A DNA stretch of 64,000 nt from Speluncibacter jeojiensis (GTDB lineage: Bacteria > Actinomycetota > Actinomycetes > Mycobacteriales > Mycobacteriaceae). Position numbers and translations under genes: made by a program. The notes below the pieces were generated by a model. It was given only the letters and a program-made list of their open reading frames with translations, was not told where the DNA came from and did no database searches. Where the stretch lies: positions 372,001 through 436,000 of the forward strand of contig NZ_JAAIVF010000001.1 in assembly GCF_029589495.1 (NCBI RefSeq), read 5' to 3'. Shown here piece after piece: positions 57,201-64,000 of this stretch (the stretch's first letter is position 1; each line of letters opens with the position of its first letter).

Positions 57201-57995
57201 CTACCGGTACTCGACGGTGACCGGGGCGTGGTCCGACCAACGCTGGTCGTAGCTCGACGCCCGCTCGACCCGGGCCGCGATGGCCCGCTCCGCGAGGTCG
57301 GCGGTCGCGACCTGGTAATCGATCCGCCAGCCGCTGTCGTTGTCGAAGGCCTTGCCGCGGTAAGACCACCAGCTGTACGGGCCGTCGACGTCGGGGTGCA
57401 GCCCGCGGACGACGTCCACCCACGCCTCGGCGAACACCCCGTCGAGCCACTGCCGTTCTTCCGGCAGGAAGCCCGAGGCCTTCTGGTTCGACTTCCAGTT
57501 CTTCAGGTCGCGCTCGGTGTGGGCGATGTTCCAGTCGCCGCTGACCACCACGTCCCGACCGCTCGCGGCGGCCTTCGCCAGGTGCTCACCGAAGGACGCC
57601 ATGAAGCGCTCCTTCTCGTCCTGGCGCTCGGTGCCCACCTCACCCGAGGGCAGGTACAGGCTGGCCACCGTCAGGTCGCCGAAGTCCGCCTCGAGGTACC
57701 GCCCGGAATCGGCGAATTCGGGGTCGCCGAAGCCGATGCGGACGGCGTCGGCGGGTACCCGGGAGAGCACCGCGACCCCGTTGCGGCCCTTCGCGGCGGG
57801 CTCCGCCGAGGCCAGATGCCAGCCCTGCTCGAGCACGGGCGCGAGCACGGTCGCCAGCTGCTTGTCGTCTGCGCGGGTCTCCTGCAGGCAGACCGCGTCG
57901 GCCTCGGTCGCGGCCAGCCAGCGCAGCAGGCCGTGGTCCTTCTTGGCCGCGGCACGGACGCCGTTCACATTGACGGTGGTGAGGATGTAGGGCAC
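57201..57995 (-). CDS. xthA: exodeoxyribonuclease III
   Basis: 264 aa. Removes 3' blocks and incises abasic sites in base excision repair. Motifs of the exonuclease-endonuclease-phosphatase fold are intact: TVNVNGVRAA, the metal Glu in VCLQETRA, YLPSGEVG, the catalytic GDWNIAHTERDL, WWSYRGKAFDNDSGWRIDY, and SDHAPV near the end. Length is normal for the family. It leads a minus-strand run xthA-RNase-barstar-trpS-yihY with gaps or overlaps of a few bases, apart from 14 bases between barstar and trpS, so it may be one operon. Confidence 0.95.
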   Translation of the reverse strand: MPYILTTVNVNGVRAAAKKDHGLLRWLAATEADAVCLQETRADDKQLATVLAPVLEQGWHLASAEPAAKGRNGVAVLSRVPADAVRIGFGDPEFADSGRYLEADFGDLTVASLYLPSGEVGTERQDEKERFMASFGEHLAKAAASGRDVVVSGDWNIAHTERDLKNWKSNQKASGFLPEERQWLDGVFAEAWVDVVRGLHPDVDGPYSWWSYRGKAFDNDSGWRIDYQVATADLAERAIAARVERASSYDQRWSDHAPVTVEYR

Positions 57996-58061
57996 GACCA
58001 GCAGGCTAATCGAGGCGCCCGACAGGACACGAAACGCAGCGGGCGCTCACCGCCCCCCGCG

Positions 58062-58102
58062 CACGAAAAAACGGGACGCCGAGTGACGTCCCGTTTCTCG
58101 TG
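58062..58102 (-). terminator. intrinsic terminator of icd
   Basis: On the minus strand, AAACGGGACG pairs with CGTCCCGTTT around an 8-base loop, with CACGA/TCGTG flanks that extend the pairing and a run of six T residues on the 3' side. It starts about 35 bases after the icd stop, and it is the best classical terminator in the window. Confidence 0.88.
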
Positions 58103-58137
58103 TCCGGTGACCTCTCGGTCACCGCGATATCGGCCGA

Positions 58138-59355
58138 TCAGCCGATCGCGGCCTTGAGGTTGTCGTCGAGCGCACCGAGGAACTCCTCGGTGGTGAGGTA
58201 ACCCTGGTCGGGGCCGATGAGCATCGCGAGGTCCTTGGTCATCTGACCGTTCTCGACGGTCTTGATGACGACGTCCTCGAGCTGCTGAGAGAAGCCGATC
58301 ACCTCGGGGGTGTTGTCCAGCTTGCCGCGGTGCTCGAGTCCCCGGGTCCACGCGAAGATCGACGCGATCGGGTTGGTCGAGGTCGGCTTGCCCTGCTGGT
58401 GCTGGCGGAAGTGCCGGGTGACGGTGCCGTGCGCGGCCTCGGCCTCGCAGGTCTTGCCGTCCGGAGTCAGCAGCACCGAGGTCATCAGGCCCAGCGAGCC
58501 GTAGCCCTGCGCGACGGTGTCGGACTGGACGTCGCCGTCGTAGTTCTTGCAGGCCCAGACGTAGCCGCCCTCCCACTTGAGCGCGGAGGCGACCATGTCG
58601 TCGATCAGCCGGTGCTCGTAGGTGAGGCCCGCGGCGTCGAACTCCGCCTTGAACTCCTCCTCGTAGACCCGCTGGAACTCGTCCTTGAACATGCCGTCGT
58701 AGGACTTGAGGATCGTGTTCTTGGTCGACAGGTAGACCGGGTAGTTCTGCTGCAGGCCGTAGGACAGCGAGGCCCGGGCGAAGTCCTGGATGGACTTCTT
58801 GAAGTTGTACATGCCCATGACGACGCCGCCGTCCTCGGGCATCCGCACGACCTCGTGCTGGATCGGCTCGGAGCCGTCCTCGGGGGTGAACGTGAGGGTC
58901 ACGGTGCCGGCCTGGTGGACCTTGAAGTCGGTCGCGCGGTACTGGTCACCGAACGCGTGACGGCCGACGATGATCGGCTTGGTCCAGCCGGGCACCAACC
59001 GCGGCACGTTCTTGATGATGATCGGGGCGCGGAAGATGGTCCCACCGAGGATGTTGCGGATGGTGCCGTTGGGCGACCGCCACATCTTCTTCAGGTGGAA
59101 CTCCTCGACGCGAGCCTCGTCGGGAGTGATGGTCGCGCACTTGACGCCGACCCCGTGCTGCTTGATCGCATTCGCTGCGTCGACGGTGATCTGATCGTCG
59201 GTCTTGTCGCGCGACTCGATCCCCAAGTCGTAGTAATCAAGGTTCACATCCAGGTACGGATGGATCAGCTTGTCCTTGATGAACTGCCAGATGATTCGAG
59301 TCATCTCGTCGCCGTCGAGTTCGACGACCGTTCCCTCGACTTTGATTTTGGACAT
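58138..59355 (-). CDS. icd: NADP-dependent isocitrate dehydrogenase (homodimeric, eukaryote-like type)
   Basis: 405 aa from the ATG at 59355 ([20 protein letters not shown]). Oxidatively decarboxylates isocitrate to 2-oxoglutarate in the TCA cycle. Substrate-binding residues sit in [19 protein letters not shown], the metal site in [28 protein letters not shown], and the NADP-binding segment in [17 protein letters not shown]. Length and these motifs match the Icd1 subgroup of mycobacteria rather than the E. coli type. The gene is divergent from the metY riboswitch leader, and a good terminator follows it. Confidence 0.97.
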   Translation of the reverse strand: MSKIKVEGTVVELDGDEMTRIIWQFIKDKLIHPYLDVNLDYYDLGIESRDKTDDQITVDAANAIKQHGVGVKCATITPDEARVEEFHLKKMWRSPNGTIRNILGGTIFRAPIIIKNVPRLVPGWTKPIIVGRHAFGDQYRATDFKVHQAGTVTLTFTPEDGSEPIQHEVVRMPEDGGVVMGMYNFKKSIQDFARASLSYGLQQNYPVYLSTKNTILKSYDGMFKDEFQRVYEEEFKAEFDAAGLTYEHRLIDDMVASALKWEGGYVWACKNYDGDVQSDTVAQGYGSLGLMTSVLLTPDGKTCEAEAAHGTVTRHFRQHQQGKPTSTNPIASIFAWTRGLEHRGKLDNTPEVIGFSQQLEDVVIKTVENGQMTKDLAMLIGPDQGYLTTEEFLGALDDNLKAAIG

Positions 59356-59637
59356 GTGGATTCCGCGTCCTCCTTGGCAAGCCTGTTCAACTCTCACGCT
59401 ATCCGACATCGCCTCGTGAACAAGGTCGGGAACCGTGCACTCAGCAAGTAAATACCACCGGCCCGGACGGCCGAAAGTCAGGCACCGAAGTTGACCGTCG
59501 GCCGTCGCTTCCGACGCGGGGGTGATCACGCCGACAACGCCCCTGACCGGCGCGTTCCGTCACATCGCCCGCCGGCGCCGCACGCTCGGGTACACCGAGG
59601 GTGGCGAACCCTGGGAGTCCGGCTAATATCGTGCACA

Positions 59638-59812
59638 GGTCATGAGTGTCAGCGTTCAGCCCCGGCTTGCTGGCCGGCAACCCTCCAACCGCGGTGGGGT
59701 GCCCCGGGTGATGACCGGGTTGTCCGGTTCCTCTGTGGAAGCCCCCGCGCCGACGGTCCCGTCGACGGGTCGGGTTTCGACGGGGATGCCGCCGGGCAAC
59801 AAGCGCGGGTCC
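59638..59812 (+). promoter_or_regulatory. SAM-IV riboswitch upstream of metY
   Basis: The leader from GGTCATGAG through GCCCCGGCTTGCTGG, CCGGCAACCCTCCAACC, GCGGTGGGGTGCCCCGGG and TGATGACC to the closing GCAACAAGCGCGGGTCC matches, element by element, the actinobacterial SAM-IV riboswitch. P1 pairs GGTCAT with ATGACC. A TAATAT -10 box lies about ten bases upstream (59624). High SAM should lower expression of metY and metX. The 3' boundary is approximate. The 134 bases to the metY start would hold the switch's expression platform. Confidence 0.93.
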
Positions 59813-59946
59813 GCCGGGCGGGCCCACTGACGGGGAGTGCCCCACCGGAGGTTCACGATGTGTTGTCGCCGTTGACAGGCCCCAGATCAGCCCACCCTGC
59901 CGGCCACCTGCGCCGGTGACGAATCCGGACACCACGGAGCACATCG

Positions 59947-61248
59947 ATGAGTGAGCAGAATCCGACCGCGCACTGGAGTTTCGAGACCAAGCAGGTCCAC
60001 GCCGGGCAGTCGCCCGACACCGCCTCCAATGCGCGCGCGCTGCCGATCTACCAGACCACCTCGTTCACGTTCAACGACGTCGCGCACGGCGAGGCACTGT
60101 TCAACCTGTCCGAGCCGGGCAACATCTACACCCGGATCATGAACCCCACCCAGGACGTGGTCGAGCAGCGCATCGCCGCGCTCGAGGGCGGCGTCGCGGC
60201 GCTGCTGCTGGCCTCGGGCCAGTCGGCCACCACCCTGGCGATCCTCAACCTCGCCGGAAGCGGGGACCACATCCTCGCCAGCCCCCGGTTGTACGGCGGC
60301 ACGTACAACCTCTTCCACTACACGCTGCGCAACCTCGGCGTCGAGGTGTCGTTCGTCGAGGATCCCGACGACCTGGACCAGTGGCGCGCCGGCATCCGCC
60401 CGAACACCAAGGCGTTCTTCGGCGAGACGATCTCCAACCCGCAGAACGCGATCTTCGACCTGCACGGGGTGTCGGGCATCGCCCACGAGCACGGCATCCC
60501 GCTGATCGTCGACAACACCATCGCGACGCCGTACCTGATCAACCCGCTGCAGCACGGCGCCGACATCGTGCTGCACTCGGCGACCAAGTACCTCGGCGGC
60601 CACGGCACCACGATCGCCGGCGTCATCGTCGACGGCGGCACGTTCGACTGGGCCGGTTCGGGGCGCTTCGCGAACTTCACGACACCGGACCCGAGCTACC
60701 ACGGACTGGTCTACGCCGACCTCGGCGCACCGGCCTTCGCGCTCAAGACGCGGGTGACGCTGCTGCGCGACCTGGGCACGGCGATCTCGCCGTTCAACGC
60801 GTTCCTGATCGGTCAGGGCATCGAGACGCTGAGCCTGCGCATGGAACGGCACGTGGCCAACGCGCAGCGGGTGGCCGCGTTCCTCGAGGCCCACGACCAG
60901 GTCGAATCGATCGCGTACGCCGGGTTGACATCGTCGCCGTGGCACGCGCGCGCCGCCGAGTTGGCACCCCGCGGCGCGGGTGCGGTGCTCGCATTCGACA
61001 TCGTCGGAGGCGAAGAGGCCGCGCGGAAGTTCATCGACGGTCTGACCTTGCACAGCAACGTCGCGAACATAGGCGATGTACGATCGCTGGTCGTGCACCC
61101 CTCGTCGACCACCCACTCGCAGCTGACCGCGGACGAGAAGGTCGCCGCCGGTGTCAGCCCCGCACAGGTCCGGCTGGCCGTCGGCATCGAGGGCATCGAC
61201 GACATCCTCGACGACCTGCGGGCCGGATTCACGGCGGCGAAGTCTTGA
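59947..61248 (+). CDS. metY: O-acetylhomoserine sulfhydrylase
   Basis: 433 aa. PLP enzyme that joins sulphide to O-acetylhomoserine to make homocysteine in methionine synthesis. The Cys/Met metabolism fold is clear: [47 protein letters not shown] and the PLP-lysine in [11 protein letters not shown]. Length fits MetY rather than the shorter cystathionine enzymes. The ATG at 59947 is preceded by CGGAG. A SAM-IV riboswitch controls it, and its stop overlaps the metX start (TTGA), so the two are translationally coupled. Confidence 0.96.
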   Translation: MSEQNPTAHWSFETKQVHAGQSPDTASNARALPIYQTTSFTFNDVAHGEALFNLSEPGNIYTRIMNPTQDVVEQRIAALEGGVAALLLASGQSATTLAILNLAGSGDHILASPRLYGGTYNLFHYTLRNLGVEVSFVEDPDDLDQWRAGIRPNTKAFFGETISNPQNAIFDLHGVSGIAHEHGIPLIVDNTIATPYLINPLQHGADIVLHSATKYLGGHGTTIAGVIVDGGTFDWAGSGRFANFTTPDPSYHGLVYADLGAPAFALKTRVTLLRDLGTAISPFNAFLIGQGIETLSLRMERHVANAQRVAAFLEAHDQVESIAYAGLTSSPWHARAAELAPRGAGAVLAFDIVGGEEAARKFIDGLTLHSNVANIGDVRSLVVHPSSTTHSQLTADEKVAAGVSPAQVRLAVGIEGIDDILDDLRAGFTAAKS

Positions 61249-62393
61249 CGATCAGCCAGGTCCGCACGTCCCGTTCCGCGCAGCTACCCGCGCCGGACGG
61301 CACCCTCGGCCACGTCGACATCGGCTCCGTCGTCCTGGAGAACGGCGCGGTGCTGCCGAACGTGACCGTCGCGCTGCAGCGTTGGGGCGAGCTGTCCCCC
61401 GCCCGCGACAACGTGGTCCTCGCGCTGCACGCGCTGACCGGCGACTCGCACGCCACCGGACCTGCGGGCGGCCCCGACGGTCATCCGACGGCGGGTTGGT
61501 GGGACGGGCTCATCGGCCCAGGTGCGGTTATCGACACGAACGAATGGTGTGTGATCTCCACCAACGTGCTCGGCGGCTGCCGCGGCACCACCGGGCCGAG
61601 CTCGACCGCCCCGGACGGCAAGGCCTGGGGCTCACGGTTCCCGGTGATCACCATCCGCGACCAGGTCGAGGTCGAACGCATCCTGCTCGAGCGGATCGGC
61701 ATCGAGCGGGTCGCCTCGGTCGCCGGCGGTTCGATGGGCGGTGCCCGCGCGCTCGAGTGGCAGGTCTCGCACCCCGACCGGGTCGGTTCGTCGCTGGTGC
61801 TGGCGGCAGACGCCCGCACCACGGCCTACCAGATCGGCTATCAGGGCACCCAGATCCAGGCGATCACCGCCGATCCCGACTGGCTCGGCGGCGACTATTA
61901 CGGCACCGGCCGTGCCCCGGACGCCGGACTGGGCATCGCCCGCCGCTTCGCCCACCTGAGTTACCGCGGTGAGGCCGAGCTCGACGACCGCTTCGCCAAC
62001 AACGCGCAGGAACCCGAGGATCCCGCGGCCGGCGGCAGGTTCGCGGTGCAGAGCTACCTCGACCATCAGGCCGGCAAGCTGCTGGGCCGGTTCGACGCGG
62101 GCAGCTATGTGACGTTGACGCAGTCCCTCAACCTGCACGATGTCGGCCGCGGCCGCGGCGGTGTCGACGCGGCCTTGGGCGCCTGCCCGGTGCCCACCGT
62201 GGTCGCGGCGATCGACTCGGACCAGTTGTATCCGCTGCACACGCTGGGGAAGATCGCCGACGATCTGCCGAACTGCCGAGGCCTGCAGGTGATCAACTCG
62301 CCCTTCGGCCACGACGCCTTCCTCATCGAGGCGGACGCCGTGGTCGCGTTGATGCGCGAGACGATGGATCTGGCCCGCGCCTCACGCGGCTGA
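61245..62393 (+). CDS. metX: homoserine O-acetyltransferase
   Basis: 382 aa. Uses acetyl-CoA to make O-acetylhomoserine, the substrate of MetY. The alpha/beta-hydrolase core is intact: LHALTGDSH, the oxyanion/nucleophile segment [15 protein letters not shown], the Asp in [10 protein letters not shown], and the His in [11 protein letters not shown] chose the TTG at 61245 because it overlaps the metY stop (TTGA) and gives a normal-length protein; no ATG is near. Open frame further upstream is a shadow of metY. Confidence 0.95.
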   Translation: MTISQVRTSRSAQLPAPDGTLGHVDIGSVVLENGAVLPNVTVALQRWGELSPARDNVVLALHALTGDSHATGPAGGPDGHPTAGWWDGLIGPGAVIDTNEWCVISTNVLGGCRGTTGPSSTAPDGKAWGSRFPVITIRDQVEVERILLERIGIERVASVAGGSMGGARALEWQVSHPDRVGSSLVLAADARTTAYQIGYQGTQIQAITADPDWLGGDYYGTGRAPDAGLGIARRFAHLSYRGEAELDDRFANNAQEPEDPAAGGRFAVQSYLDHQAGKLLGRFDAGSYVTLTQSLNLHDVGRGRGGVDAALGACPVPTVVAAIDSDQLYPLHTLGKIADDLPNCRGLQVINSPFGHDAFLIEADAVVALMRETMDLARASRG

Positions 62394-62426
62394 CCCGGGC
62401 CGGCTCGCGGTCGACCGATCCGCGGA

Positions 62427-62716
62427 TCAGACGGTCCCTTCCGGTTTCGGCGACCAGCCGGCGCGCAGGATGTTGTGGTCCCACGATGGTGTCGGCCGCG
62501 ACGATCTCGGCGGCCCGCGCGACCTCCTCCTTGTGGTCGCGGAACATGTCCTGGAAGCCGTCGACGTGCTTGACGATGCACTCCGATGAAGAGACGGAAC
62601 TGCTGTACGGGCGCGACGGGGGCCGGGTGTAGTGCCACCAGAATCCGGCCGGCACCCGGCCAACCGGCTTGCCGTCGAAACACATCCAGCACGAGCTTAC
62701 GTCGCTCTTCGGTCAT
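62427..62716 (-). pseudogene. decayed uroporphyrinogen decarboxylase-like fragment
   Basis: On the minus strand the ATG at 62716 reads MTEERRKLVLDVF and then loses frame at a TTT where TT would be expected. With that base removed it continues DGKPVGRVPAGFWWHYT, the typical opening of UroD-family decarboxylases. A second shift is needed near 62475 to reach WDHNILRAGWSPKPEGTV and a stop at 62427. Total length is under 100 codons against about 340 for the family, so most of the gene is gone. The family call rests on the N-terminus alone. It sits between metX and the DUF3017 gene. Confidence 0.45.
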
Positions 62717-62778
62717 GTCGCCGATTCGGGACATTGCCCAACCCAACGACATCCCCGACGAGTTGCCGGCGCAGGGAA

Positions 62779-63216
62779 CTAACCGGTACCGAGCGGATCG
62801 ATCGAGCTGGCCAGCCAGATCACCAGGCCACCCAGCACCGTCAGGAAACCGACGTCGAACGCGCGACTGCGCACCGCGAGCAGCCCGACCCGCTCGGCGG
62901 GCAGCAGCCGGAAGGCCGCTGCCACGAGCGTGACCAGACCGAAGATGATCGTGCCGCGCCGCCAGCGGTCGGCGACGATGAACACGACCGCGACCAGCAG
63001 CCCGAGCCCGACCAGCACGAGCGGCAGGTGGATCGTGTAGAGCCGGCGCCACAGGGTGCTCGGCCGGTCTGATCCCGGTGCGGGGATGCGCTCCGGGCGG
63101 GCCCGCGGCCGGTCGGCCCCCGCGTCGGACGGGCCGGTCACCGTCTCCGGACTGTCGATCGCCGGGCGCTCGGGGGCGTCCAGTTCGCGGGGCTCGGCCT
63201 GCTGCCGTTCGGACAT
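62779..63216 (-). CDS. DUF3017 membrane protein
   Basis: 145 aa. A disordered acidic/Pro-rich N-terminal half (to about residue 55) is followed by three membrane segments: IHLPLVLVGLGLLVAVVFIV, GTIIFGLVTLVAAAFRLL and AFDVGFLTVLGGLVIWLASSI. LLPAERVGLLAVRSRAFDV is the DUF3017 signature. In mycobacteria and relatives this gene lies directly behind folD, as here (five bases apart on the same strand), so they are co-transcribed. Function unknown. Confidence 0.88.
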   Translation of the reverse strand: MSERQQAEPRELDAPERPAIDSPETVTGPSDAGADRPRARPERIPAPGSDRPSTLWRRLYTIHLPLVLVGLGLLVAVVFIVADRWRRGTIIFGLVTLVAAAFRLLPAERVGLLAVRSRAFDVGFLTVLGGLVIWLASSIDPLGTG

Positions 63217-63221
63217 GGGCG

Positions 63222-64000
63222 TCAGCCTTGCCCCTGGGCGATCTGCTCGCAGCGCTCGACGACGTTCGCCAGCAGGAACGCCCGGGTGAGCGGTCCGACA
63301 CCACCGGGGTTCGGGGAGATGTACCCGGCGACCTCGCGCACGTCCGGGTGCACATCGCCGACGAGTCCCGCCTCGGTGCGGCTGACGCCCACGTCGAGCA
63401 CCGCCGCTCCGGGCTTGACCATGTCCGCGGTGATCAGTCCGGGCACCCCGGCGGCCGCGACGACGATGTCGGCCCGGCTCACCTCGGCGGCCAGGTCACG
63501 GGTCCCGGTGTGGCACAACGTGACCGTGGCGTTCTCCGAGCGGCGGGTCAGCAGCAGCCCGATCGGCCGGCCGACCGTGACACCGCGGCCGACGACCACC
63601 ACGTGCGCCCCGTCGATCGGCACTTCGTAGCGGCGCAACAGGTGCACGATGCCGCGCGGGGTGCACGGCAGCGGCGCCGGCTTGCCGAGCACGAGCCGGC
63701 CCAGATTCATCGGGTGCAGGCCGTCGGCGTCCTTGCCCGGGTCGATGCTCTCCAGCGTCGCAACCTCGTCGAGGTGCTTGGGCAGCGGCAGCTGCACGAT
63801 GTAGCCGGTGCAAGCAGGGTTCTGGTTGAGCTCGGCGATGGTGTCGGCCAGCACCTCGGCGCTCACATCGGCGGGCAGGTCGCGGCGCAGCGAGGTGATC
63901 CCGACCTTCGCGCAGTCGCTGTGCTTGCCGCGGACGTAGGCGTGCGAACCCGGGTCGTCGCCGACGAGCACGGTGCCCAGGCCGGGCTGGATGCCGTCCG
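63222..64000 (-). CDS. folD: bifunctional methylenetetrahydrofolate dehydrogenase/cyclohydrolase (5' end beyond window)
   Basis: The C-terminal 258 residues are present; the start lies past base 64000. FolD interconverts 5,10-methylene- and 10-formyl-tetrahydrofolate with NADP. Seen here: the substrate-site region [22 protein letters not shown] (conserved Tyr and Lys), [24 protein letters not shown] and the nucleotide-binding [14 protein letters not shown], ending [17 protein letters not shown]. All family motifs are intact. The DUF3017 gene follows five bases after its stop. Confidence 0.96.
   Translation of the reverse strand, partial: DGIQPGLGTVLVGDDPGSHAYVRGKHSDCAKVGITSLRRDLPADVSAEVLADTIAELNQNPACTGYIVQLPLPKHLDEVATLESIDPGKDADGLHPMNLGRLVLGKPAPLPCTPRGIVHLLRRYEVPIDGAHVVVVGRGVTVGRPIGLLLTRRSENATVTLCHTGTRDLAAEVSRADIVVAAAGVPGLITADMVKPGAAVLDVGVSRTEAGLVGDVHPDVREVAGYISPNPGGVGPLTRAFLLANVVERCEQIAQGQG

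Overview
High-GC, actinobacterial DNA. Gene content and order point to the Mycobacteriales (Rhodococcus, Nocardia, Gordonia or a relative): mycobacterial-type metY-metX behind a SAM-IV riboswitch, NADP icd, trpS, a YihY/BrkB protein, DacB, folD-DUF3017, a LIP-type lipase, and an MbtH-partnered giant NRPS. The genus cannot be fixed from the sequence alone.

Layout. 1-3.3 kb: a truncated exported lipase, a divergent TetR regulator, and a membrane-anchored D-Ala-D-Ala carboxypeptidase (dacB). 3.3-12.6 kb: a respiratory/nitrogen-oxide-like island. It holds a DUF2249 protein, a divergent four-cysteine SufR-like regulator, two multi-pass membrane proteins (the second ending in a NirK-like cupredoxin half that has lost most copper ligands), a small membrane protein, and two tandem near-identical aa3-type oxidase subunit I genes. 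The same operator-like motif lies over the start codon of the regulator and over that of the small membrane protein gene. 12.7-17 kb: a cupin, a TDT-family transporter and an FAD/Fe-S dehydrogenase. 17.1-53.5 kb: an MbtH protein and one giant minus-strand NRPS gene (about 12,000 aa). The NRPS has eleven C-A-T modules and one terminal thioesterase. Its first C domain looks like the starter C of EntF, and no epimerase, methylase or oxidase domain is visible. 53.5-54.1 kb: a 0.6 kb non-coding leader with tandem direct repeats. 54.1-64 kb: conserved housekeeping DNA: yihY, trpS, a barnase/barstar-type RNase-inhibitor pair, xthA, icd, SAM-IV riboswitch, metY, metX, a decayed UroD-like fragment, DUF3017 and folD (cut by the window edge).

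How it fits together. The NRPS and mbtH read as one operon making an acyl- or aryl-capped undecapeptide. Specificity codes read by eye suggest Ser at position 1, Thr at 4 and 7, and Gln at 10; the rest are unassigned. No starter-loading enzyme, transporter, PPTase or dedicated regulator lies beside it. From memory, dacB and trpS/yihY lie only a few genes apart in Mycobacterium tuberculosis, so the roughly 51 kb between them here looks like accessory DNA in a conserved block. The 3.3-8.8 kb genes probably form one regulon controlled by an Fe-S sensor, which would fit nitric oxide, nitrite or oxygen as the signal, but that is inference.
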